A stretch of DNA of 64,000 nucleotides from the NCBI RefSeq assembly GCF_028736035.1, contig NZ_CP117866.1, positions 8,163,001 to 8,227,000 on the forward strand, written 5' to 3'. Source of the stretch: Streptomyces sp. T12 (GTDB lineage: Bacteria; Actinomycetota; Actinomycetes; Streptomycetales; Streptomycetaceae). The translations under genes were made by a program, and so were the position numbers. The notes under the pieces were generated by a model. The model did no database searches, was not told the origin of the DNA, and saw only the letters and a program-made list of their open reading frames with translations. Shown here piece after piece: positions 18,582 through 27,364 of this stretch. Within the stretch, counting starts at the first letter, position 1; each line of letters starts with the position of its first letter.

Positions 18582-18960
18582 AGAACCCCCCAGGTCCCCA
18601 GTGGCTCGACGTGTTCGCCCAACACGGTTCCTCCCCCCCGGGAGGCCCCCGCCCCCCGCACTGGCCCTCCCCTCGGGAGGCCCCCGCCCCCCCGCACCGC
18701 ACGGCTCCTCCTCGCGGCAGGCCCCCGCCTCTCCGCGCATGACATCCCGGCTGCCAGTCCCTCGATATGCGCGGGAACCCGTCGAATCTCGGGTGCTCCC
18801 CGCACCCAAGGCCCCTTTCGGGCTCCAGGAATTGATCACCCCACGTCCGGCGCCGGGGACGCGACTGCTGGCTTTCCGTAGCGCCGGACCTATGGATCCT
18901 TACTGGTCGCCTCGTCTCCGAACAGCTGAAGCACGGTCAATCTAGACCATCGGCACCGGT
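18582..18960 (-). promoter_or_regulatory. Leader/promoter region of the exopolysaccharide operon
   Basis: A 380-bp stretch without a gene upstream of the operon's first cistron. The part nearest the gene is the G/C-run repeat array. The distal part (18880-18960) is less GC-rich and ends near a hairpin TCAAGC-TTTGAG-GCTTGA at 18989-19006. A promoter probably lies in the AT-richer part, but no -10/-35 pair stands out. Confidence 0.4.
18626..18735. repeat. Imperfect tandem G-run repeats in the operon leader
   Basis: Two near-identical units (18640-18661 and 18675-18697) with a degenerate third at about 18714-18728, each built on GGGAGGCCCCCGCC (plus strand) and spaced about 35-40 bp. On the minus, transcribed strand this gives several runs of 3-7 G separated by short loops, a pattern able to form G-quadruplexes. 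A related block (GGCAGGCCCCC) occurs at 17051-17061 in the next intergenic gap, directly before the dehydrogenase ribosome binding site. Confidence 0.7.
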
Positions 18961-19086
18961 ATGAAGAGAGGATGTGTGTAATTTGTGTTCAAGCTTTGAG
19001 GCTTGATCCATAATTCGGCCACGTTTGCGGGTGCATTGACGCCACCGCGCACTCCAGCAGCTCGCCCGGCCGCCGGGCGAGGCTGC

Positions 19087-19287
19087 TGCGCGGTAGTGAT
19101 CGGCGAGCCCCAACGGGCCTTCTACGACGCCCAGTTCGGCAACAATGTCCCGCTGTTGGTGCACTACGGCGTGCCGCTGTGGGTGCCCGAGGCGGGCGGG
19201 GCGGTCGACCCGGGCAACGAGGCGAATGACTTGATCGCATCGGTGTTCGGCGGCATGACCAGGGGCGAGCGCAACCGCCTCAAAAAG
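19087..19287 (+). pseudogene. Relic of a large serine recombinase/resolvase-type gene
   Basis: A 64-residue in-frame stretch resembles the middle of the streptomycete recombinase family: VIGEPQRAFYDAQFG, HYGVPLWVPE, GGAVDP and SVFGGMTRGERNRLK. The flanking sequence is out of register: no catalytic serine N-terminus upstream and no zinc-ribbon or coiled-coil domain downstream, so only about a tenth of the gene remains. It lies between the exopolysaccharide leader and the MpaB-like gene, which suggests past integration or excision at this edge. Confidence 0.75.
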
Positions 19288-19312
19288 CCGTTGTCTCTGA
19301 GCGTGCGGGGCG

Positions 19313-20469
19313 TCAGAGGGTGGCGGACGGCGGGATCCACCGGTGGACGCGGGGTGCCGAGCTGGTGATGCCGTAGTCCTTCTTGAGGGTTTCGGGGATC
19401 GCGTAGTGCATGACGCGGCCACGGGTGAGGGACGACAGTTCGAGGACCGTGGTGAGGTGTCCGAGGCGGTCCAGGGCCCAGGCGCCGAGCGGGGAGCGGT
19501 CCTCGATGGTCTCCAGGACGCCGAGGAGGTGGGGCACGGTCTTGACGACGGTGTCCCACGACGTGCGCGGCACGTGGAGCCAGTCGGCGCAGGTGTCGCC
19601 GATGAGGTGGCGGATGAGGGCGGAGACGATGGGGTCGAAGAAGGTGCCGGGTACCACCTCCTCGTAGAGGTCGATCAGTTGCCGGGTCAGATGCGTGCCC
19701 TCCTCGGAGGGCCCCATGTGCCGGACCATGTACAGGTCGAGGAACCGGCGGGCCTCATCGAGGGTTCGGGGGACGGCGTCCTGGTCGACCCCGAGCATGG
19801 CGCCGACGACGCGCCACGCGTAGTAGTAGGCTTCCGCGCCCTCGGTCGACATGTGGATACCGAGGCGGTGCAGGCTGTCCAGCACGAGCAGGGAGAAGAA
19901 CATCTGCCCGCCGATCATGTCCTCCTGGCAGATCGGCGTCCCGCGGGCCGCGGTGTCCCAGCGGTTCTCGCGGGTGAGGTGGTGGCGGATGGAGGCGTGC
20001 AGGAGGCGGACCTTCTGGGCGGCGGGGATGAAGCGGCTGCCGGCCTCGAAGGCGTCGGGCTGCATGAGGCGGACGGTGAACTGGCCGGTCTCCGCCATCC
20101 GTTTGGACGGGTACTTCAGGCCGTGGGTGGCCGAGAGCAGCTGCGCCACGTGCGGGACGACGTAGCAGGCGGGCATGGAGGCGAAGGACAGCGCGGTGGA
20201 GATGTGCACGTTGTTGTCGATGAAGAACAGCCGGGCCTTCTCCATCTCCGCCCAGTCCACCCAGGACGGCGGTACGCGGGTCGCTTCGAGGTACTCGCGC
20301 GCGACGTCGGGCAGTCCGTCCGGCAGGGGGCGCCGGCGGTGGAGACGTAGCGCATCAGGGCGTTGAACTTGCCCACCTCCCCGCGTTCGAAGAGCTCGGC
20401 GACGGTGGCATCGGCGAGTTCGTCGCCGGCCTGCCGCAGGGCGTCCATCGATGCGTCGGTGTAGGTCAT
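19313..20469 (-). pseudogene. MpaB / rubber-oxygenase-like (DUF2236) protein, frameshifted near residue 47
   Basis: The start MTYTDASMDALRQAG (ATG 20469, GATGAGGAA upstream) runs to RYVSTAGAP in one frame; the rest, from LPDGLPDVAREYLEAT, is in another. One missing C in the run at 20326-20330 accounts for it. The joined product would be about 385 residues of the MpaB/Lcp oxygenase family, heme-dependent enzymes that cleave prenyl or rubber double bonds; IRHHLTRENRWD carries conserved histidines. It lies 97 bp downstream of a prenyl diphosphate synthase on the same strand, so a role in prenyl-chain oxidation is a fair inference. Whether the frameshift is real decay or a base-calling error cannot be told from one sequence. 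Confidence 0.8.
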
Positions 20470-20566
20470 GGCAGGGTTCCTCATCTTCCTCGGGATCGTC
20501 CACGACAGGCGGGAGGGCCGGCTGCCCAGGACGCCACGGGCTCGCGCCACTGCGATGCGAGGGGGG

Positions 20567-21622
20567 TCAGGACAGGCGTACCGCCGCGGAATGGGCCAGC
20601 GAGGTCAGTGGGCCGGCGGCGTGCGCCGGGAGATCCAACTCATGAAGGGCGCCAAGAGCCTCCTCGACCCGTGCCCTGATCATGTCCTCGATGCGGTCGG
20701 GCGCTCTCAGCCGGCGCATCACCTCGCGCACCGCGTCCAGCCCCTCCCCGTCCAGGTCGCCCTGGCCCAGCAGGGAGGCCAGCAGTTCCCGCTCCGCGTC
20801 GTCGGCGAGACGCCACGTCTCTGCCAGCAGCGCCGTGGGTCGTTGGCCGCGCACGTCGTCGGCGCCGGCCTTGCCGGTGTGCTCGGGGTCTCCGAACAGC
20901 CCGAGCAGGTCGTCCCGGAGCTGGAACGCTTCGCCCAGCGGCAGCCCGTACGCGGAGTAGCCCTCGCGCAGCCGCGCGCCCGCGCCGGCCAGCGCACCAC
21001 CGATCAAGAGGGGCTGTTCGACGGTGTACTTGGCGGTCTTGTACCGGATCACCTTGAGCGACGCCTCGGTGTCCGGCCCGGCTCCGGTGTGCAGGATCTC
21101 CAGACATTCGCCCGCGATCAGCTCGCGGGCCATCACCGCCCACAACGGGCGGGCCCGGACGAGATAAGCGGCGGGCAGACCGCTGGTGGCGAACAACTGC
21201 CCGGCCAGCGCCATCAGCAGATCCCCCACCAGCATGGCCAACGACCGCGCGGCGGCATCGGCATCCGGGCGAGTCCCTACGGCCCCGCGCAGGGCGACGT
21301 GGGTGGTGGGCCGCCCGTGCCGTAGCGGGCTGTCGTCGATGAGGTCGTCGTGCACGACCGCGGCGGCATGCACCAGCTCCATCGAGGCCGCCGCCCGCAC
21401 CAGCGCGTCGCTGTCCGGCTGTCCCACGGCCCGCCACCCCCAGTAGCAGAACGCCGCCCGCAGCCGCTTGCCGCCCGCGACCGCCGCCTCCAGCCTTTCG
21501 GCCACCGCGCCGAGCATCGGATCGACCGCCGCGAACTCGTCGGCCTCCCGGGCGACGAACCGACGGACCACCTCGTCGACACGGGCCTTGAACGCGTCCG
21601 GCTCCCACCGGTCAGACGCCAC
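20567..21622 (-). CDS. Polyprenyl diphosphate synthase (GGPP/FPP synthase family)
   Basis: 351 residues from GTG 21622, which overlaps the end of the small upstream gene. It has GGKRLRAAFCYWG near residue 47 and the first aspartate-rich motif VVHDDLIDD at about residue 90. The substrate-binding region RYKTAKYTVEQP follows, then the second aspartate-rich motif QLRDDLLGLFGD at about residue 235. These bind magnesium and condense isopentenyl diphosphate with an allylic diphosphate in the cytoplasm. Residues before the first motif resemble geranylgeranyl-type enzymes, but chain length is not certain. No phytoene synthase or terpene cyclase follows; the only partners seen are the small protein and the MpaB-like oxygenase. 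Confidence 0.9.
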   Translation of the reverse strand: MASDRWEPDAFKARVDEVVRRFVAREADEFAAVDPMLGAVAERLEAAVAGGKRLRAAFCYWGWRAVGQPDSDALVRAAASMELVHAAAVVHDDLIDDSPLRHGRPTTHVALRGAVGTRPDADAAARSLAMLVGDLLMALAGQLFATSGLPAAYLVRARPLWAVMARELIAGECLEILHTGAGPDTEASLKVIRYKTAKYTVEQPLLIGGALAGAGARLREGYSAYGLPLGEAFQLRDDLLGLFGDPEHTGKAGADDVRGQRPTALLAETWRLADDAERELLASLLGQGDLDGEGLDAVREVMRRLRAPDRIEDMIRARVEEALGALHELDLPAHAAGPLTSLAHSAAVRLS

Positions 21623-21890
21623 CGGCGGCCTTCCGAGCCAGGGCGCGCTGGGCGAGGATCTCCAAGTGGGCCGGCGGCACGGCCGCGTACCGGTCCAGCA
21701 CCAGACGCCCACGCGCCATGAGCTCGTGTTCGGCCTCCGCCGCAAGCTCCGCGGCATCCGACCGGCGCAGCAGCCCGCGCACGGTCCCCAGGGCCGAACC
21801 CACCGTGCTCACCGCCAGATCGGCCAGCCCGGCAGCCAGCAACAGCGCCTGGCCGCCTAAGTCCCCGCGCCGTCCCGTTTCTTGCGTCAC
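21612..21890 (-). CDS. Small hydrophobic/helical protein heading the prenyl operon; contains a TTA codon
   Basis: GTG 21890, with GGGAGA at good spacing, gives 92 residues that I do not recognise. The N-terminal half (LLLAAGLADLAVSTVGSA) is mildly hydrophobic; the C-terminal half is an amphipathic Ala/Glu/Arg-rich helix region (SDAAELAAEAEHELMARG). Codon 11 is TTA (plus-strand TAA within 21851-21860), the rare leucine codon read by the bldA tRNA in Streptomyces. It overlaps the start of the prenyl synthase gene by 11 bp, so translation of that gene may be coupled to it. Function unknown; a membrane-associated partner of the synthase is possible. Confidence 0.7.
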   Translation of the reverse strand: MTQETGRRGDLGGQALLLAAGLADLAVSTVGSALGTVRGLLRRSDAAELAAEAEHELMARGRLVLDRYAAVPPAHLEILAQRALARKAAGGV

Positions 21891-22164
21891 GCCATCTCCC
21901 TCATCCGTCGTACCTCCAGGCAGCCCTGGGCGCACACCGTCCTTTCGAGCATCGCCCCCCACCGGGCGTGACAGCGGAAGAAGTCACGATCGAGTGATCT
22001 CACCGCGCGACCGTACGGATCACAGATGCCGCCGTCCCGCACTCGCCTCCGAGTTGCGTTACAGATCCACCACGAAAGGCGCAGGTGCGTGCGAAAATCC
22101 CACCGGTCGATCATCACTGTGGAGAGGGCGTGCCGCCCGCCACACCGGGGGAGGGGAGCCTCAC

Positions 22165-23997
22165 ATGGCCCTGCTGTCGTCGAGCCCGAAGTGGCCCACC
22201 CTGCCCGACTACTTCCACGACTGGGCGCTGGTGGACGTGGAGACCTCAGGGCTGAGACCCGGCCGGGACCGTGTCCTCTCGCTTGCGATCCTCACGCTGG
22301 ACGCACATGGCAACCGGACAGGGGAGTTCTCCACCCTCCTCAACCCGGGCTGCGACCCCGGCCCGGTGCACATCCACGGTCTCACCCCCGCCCGTCTCGC
22401 GGGCGCGCCCACCTTCGAGGAGATCGCGCCGCAGGTGGGGGCACTGCTCAGCAGCCGAGTGCTGGTCGCCCACAACGCGCAGTTCGACTACGACTTCCTG
22501 GCCCACGAGTTCGCCCACGTCCGCTCCTGGGTCCCGGTCGGCAGGCGGCTGTGCACGCTGGCCCTCAACCGCCTGGTCGGGCCCGCTACGCCCGATCTCA
22601 AGCTGGGCACGCTCGCCGCGCACTACGGCGTGCGCCAGGAGAAGGCCCACGACGCGCAGGACGACGTACGGGTCCTCTCCGGCATCCTGCGCGGCTCACT
22701 GGGCGCCGCCGAACGACTGGGCCTGGCCCTGCCGCTCCTGGACTGCCCGCCTCGCCAGGACTACAAGCCGTACGTCCCCAAGACGCCCTGTGCGTACCGC
22801 AATCCGGGCCGCCTCACGTCGGGCGGGCCCCTGGTGCAGGGCATGAAGGTCGCCATCACCGGGGACACCCAGGTCTCCCGTGAGGAACTGGTCGCCCGCT
22901 CGGTGGCGGCCGGGCTGAACATGATGACCTCGGTCAGCGGCCGGACCAGCGTCGTCGTCACCAACGACCCCGGCGCCGCCTCCGGGAAACTGCGTCGCGC
23001 TGCGGACGAGGGCGTCCCGCTCGTGGACGAGCCGACCTACCTGCGGCTGCTGGAGAGTGTGCGGCCCGGCCAGGCCAAGGGCACCGCCCGGCAGAGTCGC
23101 GCGGCGGAGACGCCCGCGGGTGCGACGACCGCACAGCCCGAACCCGTACCGGGCGTCCCGGCGCAGCGCGCGGCCACGCCGCCCACGCCCACTGCCCCTG
23201 CGGACCAGTCGCTCACCGGGCGCAGGGTCCTGGTCCTGGGCGGCCCCCACGAGGCAGCCGCACAAGCACGTGCTCGTGCCGTCGCTCTTGGTGCCTCCGC
23301 GGCCGTCAACCTCTCGGCCGGTGTGTCCGACGTCGTGGTGCTTCCCGGAGGCGAAGCGGACCGGCGCATGACGCGCATCGCCGCCCTCGGCCTCCGCGTC
23401 CACGACGCCGACTGGCTCCTCGCACCCACGCCCGCGCCGGCACAGAGCGCGGTCGGGAACCAGCCGGACACGGCGGAGGTGCTGGTCCGAGGCGCCGTCA
23501 TCGACCTGTCCGACACCGGCACGCCCTGGACGGTGGCCGCCACGTGGCGTCAGCAGACTGCGTGCGACGTGGACGTCGTCGCCTTCGCGCTCGACGCGCA
23601 GGAACAGGTCCCAGGAGACGAGGACTTCGTCTTCTACGGCGCGCCCGAGCACCCGGACGGCACCGTGCGCCTCGCCACGGACGGTCCGACGGAGCAGGCC
23701 GTCACCGCTGACCTCGAGCGTCTGCCCCTGGAGATCCACAGGGTCGTGATCGCCGCCGCGATCGACGGTGCCGCGACCTTCTCCGACGTCGGGGCCGTCG
23801 AGATCACCGCCACCTGCGGGATCGGCGCGGCCCCGACCGCCCGAGCCACCCTCGATGCCGCCACCACCGAGCGCACCATGATCCTCGCCGAGCTCTACCG
23901 CCGCGGTGAGGGCTGGCGGCTGCGTGCCGTCGGGCAGGGGTACGACCATGGTCTGGGCGACCTTGCTCGCGGCTACGGCGTCGACGTCGCCGAATAG
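22165..23997 (+). CDS. DEDDh exonuclease - BRCT - BRCT-like - TerD fusion protein
   Basis: ATG 22165 (GAGGGGAG upstream) gives 610 residues. Residues about 18-180 form a DnaQ-like 3'-5' exonuclease with DVETSG (Exo I), HNAQFDYDFLAHEF (Exo II) and HDAQDDVRVL (Exo III). About 225-300 is a BRCT domain (GMKVAITGDTQVSREEL). A proline/alanine-rich linker follows, and about 345-425 is a second, more divergent BRCT-like unit (GRRVLVLGGPHEA). About 435-610 is a TerD domain with AVIDLSD, CDVDVVAFALD and DEDFVFYG, which carries the calcium-binding acidic residues. It is a single gene with its own ribosome binding site. Role is inferred to be nucleic-acid processing coupled to the Ter stress response. 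Confidence 0.88.
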   Translation: MALLSSSPKWPTLPDYFHDWALVDVETSGLRPGRDRVLSLAILTLDAHGNRTGEFSTLLNPGCDPGPVHIHGLTPARLAGAPTFEEIAPQVGALLSSRVLVAHNAQFDYDFLAHEFAHVRSWVPVGRRLCTLALNRLVGPATPDLKLGTLAAHYGVRQEKAHDAQDDVRVLSGILRGSLGAAERLGLALPLLDCPPRQDYKPYVPKTPCAYRNPGRLTSGGPLVQGMKVAITGDTQVSREELVARSVAAGLNMMTSVSGRTSVVVTNDPGAASGKLRRAADEGVPLVDEPTYLRLLESVRPGQAKGTARQSRAAETPAGATTAQPEPVPGVPAQRAATPPTPTAPADQSLTGRRVLVLGGPHEAAAQARARAVALGASAAVNLSAGVSDVVVLPGGEADRRMTRIAALGLRVHDADWLLAPTPAPAQSAVGNQPDTAEVLVRGAVIDLSDTGTPWTVAATWRQQTACDVDVVAFALDAQEQVPGDEDFVFYGAPEHPDGTVRLATDGPTEQAVTADLERLPLEIHRVVIAAAIDGAATFSDVGAVEITATCGIGAAPTARATLDAATTERTMILAELYRRGEGWRLRAVGQGYDHGLGDLARGYGVDVAE

Positions 23998-24052
23998 CCG
24001 ACGGAGAGCGTCGTGCATGGTCGGTTTCGAGGAGGTTCGAGGAGGAGAGGGC

Positions 24053-24673
24053 ATGACCAAAACTATGGGCAGGGTGATCTGCGACGTCACGGTCTCGGCC
24101 GACGGGTACTCGGCCGGGCTCAACCAGACCGAGGAACGCCCGTTCGGCGACGACGGCGGTGACGGCTCGGGCGCCAAGCTGCACGCCTGGATGTTCGACA
24201 CCCCCGACGAGAACCGGGCCGAGGTCGACCGGATGACCGCCGCCCGAGCATTCATCATGGGGCGCAACATGTTCGGCCCCGTGCACGGCGAGTGGGATCG
24301 GCAGTGGAACGGCTGGTGGGGCGACGATCCGCCGTTCCACGCGCCGGTGTTCGTGCTCACCCACCACGCGCGTGAGCCGCAGCCGATGGACGGCGGCACC
24401 ACGTACTACTTCGTCACCGACGGAATCGCGTCGGCACTGGCACAGGCACGCGCGGCGGCCGGTGACGGCGATGTCGCGATCCACGGCGGCGCGACCACCA
24501 TCAACCAGTACCTCGCCGCCGGCCTGATCGACGAGCTGCGGCTGCACATCGCGCCGCTCACGCTCGGCGCCGGCACGCGGGTGTTCGAAGGCGTTCCGCC
24601 GCTGAAACTGGAGCAGGTGGAGTCGCGGTCGGCGAGCCTGGTCACGCACGTGACCTACCGCGTGCTGTCCTGA
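24053..24673 (+). CDS. Dihydrofolate reductase-like / RibD C-terminal domain protein
   Basis: 206 residues from ATG 24053, preceded by AGGAGGAGAGGG. The RibD-C/DHFR fold is shown by the N-terminal strand VICDVTVSADGYSAG, RAFIMGRNMFGPVHGEW at about residue 66, IHGGATTINQYLAAGLIDEL at about 143 and the terminal strand LRLHIAPLTLGAGTRVF. Such stand-alone proteins are usually NADPH-dependent reductases of unknown substrate, not the housekeeping DHFR (which is shorter and has different folate contacts). It begins 55 bp after the exonuclease-TerD gene on the same strand and is followed by a strong hairpin, so the two may share a transcript. Confidence 0.85.
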   Translation: MTKTMGRVICDVTVSADGYSAGLNQTEERPFGDDGGDGSGAKLHAWMFDTPDENRAEVDRMTAARAFIMGRNMFGPVHGEWDRQWNGWWGDDPPFHAPVFVLTHHAREPQPMDGGTTYYFVTDGIASALAQARAAAGDGDVAIHGGATTINQYLAAGLIDELRLHIAPLTLGAGTRVFEGVPPLKLEQVESRSASLVTHVTYRVLS

Positions 24674-24691
24674 GCCGGCGGGCGTTGTCGC

Positions 24692-24726
24692 ACGACTGCC
24701 GCGGGTTGCGGCACCGCGGTAGTCGT
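24692..24726 (+). terminator. Intrinsic-terminator-like hairpin after the RibD-C gene
   Basis: Arms ACGACTGCCGCGG (24692-24704) and CCGCGGTAGTCGT (24714-24726) pair at 12 of 13 positions around a 9-nt loop, 18 bp after the stop codon. There is no U-tract, which is common for streptomycete terminators. Confidence 0.7.
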
Positions 24727-24860
24727 CCCTGATGGCGTCACCCGCACCATTGACACTCGTCCGTCCCGCCCCGAGACTCTTGGCCAGTCAAGGGTGAATC
24801 AAATTTCACCAGGCGAACGAGACCCTGTGTTCGAGGCCCCCCTCATCTCCAAGGACGAAG

Positions 24861-26228
24861 ATGAACCTCACCCTCGCATCCGGCGCACCCCGTCCCTCAC
24901 AGACGTTCCGCACCGTGTTCCCGGTCCTGGCCCTGTGCTGGCTGGCCGTCTTCTTCGACGGCATGGATGTCAACATCTACGGCGCCGTCATGCCGCACAT
25001 GCTCGACGACTCAGGACTCGGGCTGACCCCGGCCAGTGCGGGCACGATCGGCAGCTGGACCACGTTCGGCATGCTCATCGGCGCGCTCACGGCCGGAAAC
25101 CTCACCGACTGGCTGGGCCGGCGGCTGATGCTCGTGGCCAGCGTGACCCTGTTCTCGGTCGGCTCGGCGGTGTGTGCCGTGGCCGGTGGCGTGGCCCTGT
25201 TCGGCTTCGGCCGCTTCGTCTCCGGACTGGGCCTCGGCGGTCTGATGCCGCTGTGCCTGGCCATGGTCATGGAGTTCGCGCCGCCGCGCCGGGCCGCTCT
25301 CACCACCGGCCTGCTCATGACCTCCTACCACTTCGGCGGCATGGCGGCGACGGGGCTCGGGCTGACGCTGGCCCAGGCCGCCGGCTGGCGCTGGGTGTTC
25401 TGGGCGGGCGTGCTTCCGGCCGTGATCGCCGTACCGCTGCTGCTGAAGCTGTTGCCGGAGTCGCCGGGCGTGCTGTTGGCGCGCGGCGAGCGCGAGAAGG
25501 CGGACGCCGTCGCCGACCGCTACGGGCTGCCCCGGCCCACAGCGGTCGCCGCCCCGGCCGCCGGCGCGGCGGGTCGCCTGGCCGCCGTACGCGAACTGTT
25601 CCGCCCGGAGTCGCGGTGGGCGACGCCGCTGCTGTGGCTGGCCTCCTTCTGCGGCCTGCTCCTCGTCTACGGCGTGAGCACCTGGCTGCCGCAGATGATG
25701 CGCGCCGAGGGCTACGGCCTGAGCTCCTCGGTCAGCTTCCTCATGGTGATCAACGCGGGCGGCATCGTCGGCCTGCTCATCGCCGGCCGTACCGCCGACA
25801 AGTTCGGTCCGGTGCGGGTGTCGGCGATCTGGTTCGTGCTGACCGCCGCCGGCGCCCTGCTCCTCAGTAACCATCTTCCGCTGGGTGCGACTTACGCGGT
25901 CGTCGCCATCACCGGCGTCTGGCTGTTCAGCGCGCAGGTCATGGTCTACGCCGCCACCAACACCGTCTACCGCGACAGCGAGCGGGCCACCGGTCTCGGC
26001 TGGGTCACCGGAGTCGGCCGTACCGGCGCCGTGGTCGGCCCCTGGCTGATCGGCGTGCTCGCCACGAGCGGCAACCAGAGCTGGGGCTTCACCACCTTCG
26101 CCCTGGCCGGGCTCGTGGGTGCGGTGGCGATCGCCCTCGTGCCCCTCGCCCGGCGGATCGGCCGCAGCGACGCCCCGGCCACCGCCCCCGTAGCGGCCAC
26201 GGCGGGCGCGATCGCCCCGGACGCCTGA
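24861..26228 (+). CDS. MFS transporter, aromatic acid:proton symporter (AAHS/PcaK-BenK type)
   Basis: 455 residues with about 12 transmembrane helices. The AAHS signature in TM1 is present as FFDGMDVNIYGAVMP (acidic D-x-x-D), and the loop 2-3 major-facilitator motif is GNLTDWLGRRLML. The cytoplasmic loop 8-9 copy reads GRTADKFGPV. Members carry 4-hydroxybenzoate, benzoate, protocatechuate or gentisate into the cell with protons. ATG 24861 follows AAGGACGAAG. No aromatic ring-cleavage genes are adjacent; the next gene is a secreted-type hydrolase 60 bp downstream, which could release an aromatic acid from an ester. That link is speculative. Confidence 0.92.
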   Translation: MNLTLASGAPRPSQTFRTVFPVLALCWLAVFFDGMDVNIYGAVMPHMLDDSGLGLTPASAGTIGSWTTFGMLIGALTAGNLTDWLGRRLMLVASVTLFSVGSAVCAVAGGVALFGFGRFVSGLGLGGLMPLCLAMVMEFAPPRRAALTTGLLMTSYHFGGMAATGLGLTLAQAAGWRWVFWAGVLPAVIAVPLLLKLLPESPGVLLARGEREKADAVADRYGLPRPTAVAAPAAGAAGRLAAVRELFRPESRWATPLLWLASFCGLLLVYGVSTWLPQMMRAEGYGLSSSVSFLMVINAGGIVGLLIAGRTADKFGPVRVSAIWFVLTAAGALLLSNHLPLGATYAVVAITGVWLFSAQVMVYAATNTVYRDSERATGLGWVTGVGRTGAVVGPWLIGVLATSGNQSWGFTTFALAGLVGAVAIALVPLARRIGRSDAPATAPVAATAGAIAPDA

Positions 26229-26291
26229 CGCTCAGCTCCCCCCGGCCCTCCCTCCCTGACTCCGACCCCCACCCGAAGAGGAGACAGCACG

Positions 26292-26434
<143 letters not shown>

Positions 26435-26447
<13 letters not shown>

Positions 26448-27364
26448 AGGACCTCGCCTACGCACCCGCCCAGCCCGCCCACACCGAGGGCCACCTGCTC
26501 GACCTGTACGTGCCGCGGTCCGACAAGCCCGTCCCGCTGGTGATCTCGACGCGCGGCTCCGCCTGGCTGGCGGACAACGGACGCCGGGACGCCGAGAAGG
26601 TGGCCGCCGAGCTCAACCCGGCCGGGTACGCCGTCGCCGGCGTGTCCATCCGCTCCAGCTCCCAGGCCCAGTTCCCGTCCCAGCTCTACGACATCAAGGG
26701 CGCCATCCGCTGGCTGCGCGCCAACGCGAAGGCGTACAACCTCGACCCCGAGCGCATCGGGATCATGGGCGACTCCTCCGGCGGCTGGACCACCGCGATG
26801 GCCGCCGTCACCAGCGACGACCCCGCGCTGGAAGGCAACGTCGGCGTCAGCGGCCCCTCCAGCGCCGTACAGGCCGCCATCCCCTTCTACCCGCCGACCG
26901 ACTTCCTCCAGATGGACGCGCACATGCCGGACAACTGCGAGGAGTTCAACGCCATCATGGGAATCACCGGCTGCCACAGCGACCCGCGCTCCCCCGAGTC
27001 GCGGCTCCTCGGCTGCACCATCACGGAGTGCCCGCCCGCCAAGGTCGCCGCCGCCAACCCCCTCACCTACGTCGGCAAGCGGCCCATCCCGCCCACGCTG
27101 ATCTTCCACGGTGAGCCGGACGCCCTCGTGCCGTACCACCAGGGCCGACTGCTGTACGACAAGCTGGCCGCCACGGGACACGACGCGCGCATGATCTCCT
27201 TCCCGAAGGCGGCACACGGCACGCTCTTCGACATGCTCACCGACGACGCGACCCGCGAGGGCGCCTACGAGGAGGCCGCACGGGACGGGCGCTCCACACC
27301 CTCCCGTCCGGTGAGCCCGACCTGGAACACCGTCATCTCCTTCCTGAACCAACACCTGCGCTGA
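26435..27364 (+). CDS. Alpha/beta hydrolase (BD-FAE/esterase-like), probably a secreted enzyme with a frameshifted signal
   Basis: From GTG 26435 (or ATG 26444, with AGGTGG upstream) the frame gives 309 residues of an alpha/beta hydrolase. It has an oxyanion-side segment VPLVISTRGSAWLADN, the nucleophile elbow GDSSGGW at about residue 108, LIFHGEPDALVPYHQG carrying the acid, and a C-terminal His in KAAHGTLF. The cysteines in DNCEEF and GCHSDP/GCTITECP would suit disulfides in an exported protein. The much better start at 26292 lies in another frame and encodes a signal peptide, so either the enzyme is now cytoplasmic or the sequence has a one-base error. Substrate unknown; ester or carbohydrate ester likely. 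Confidence 0.8.
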
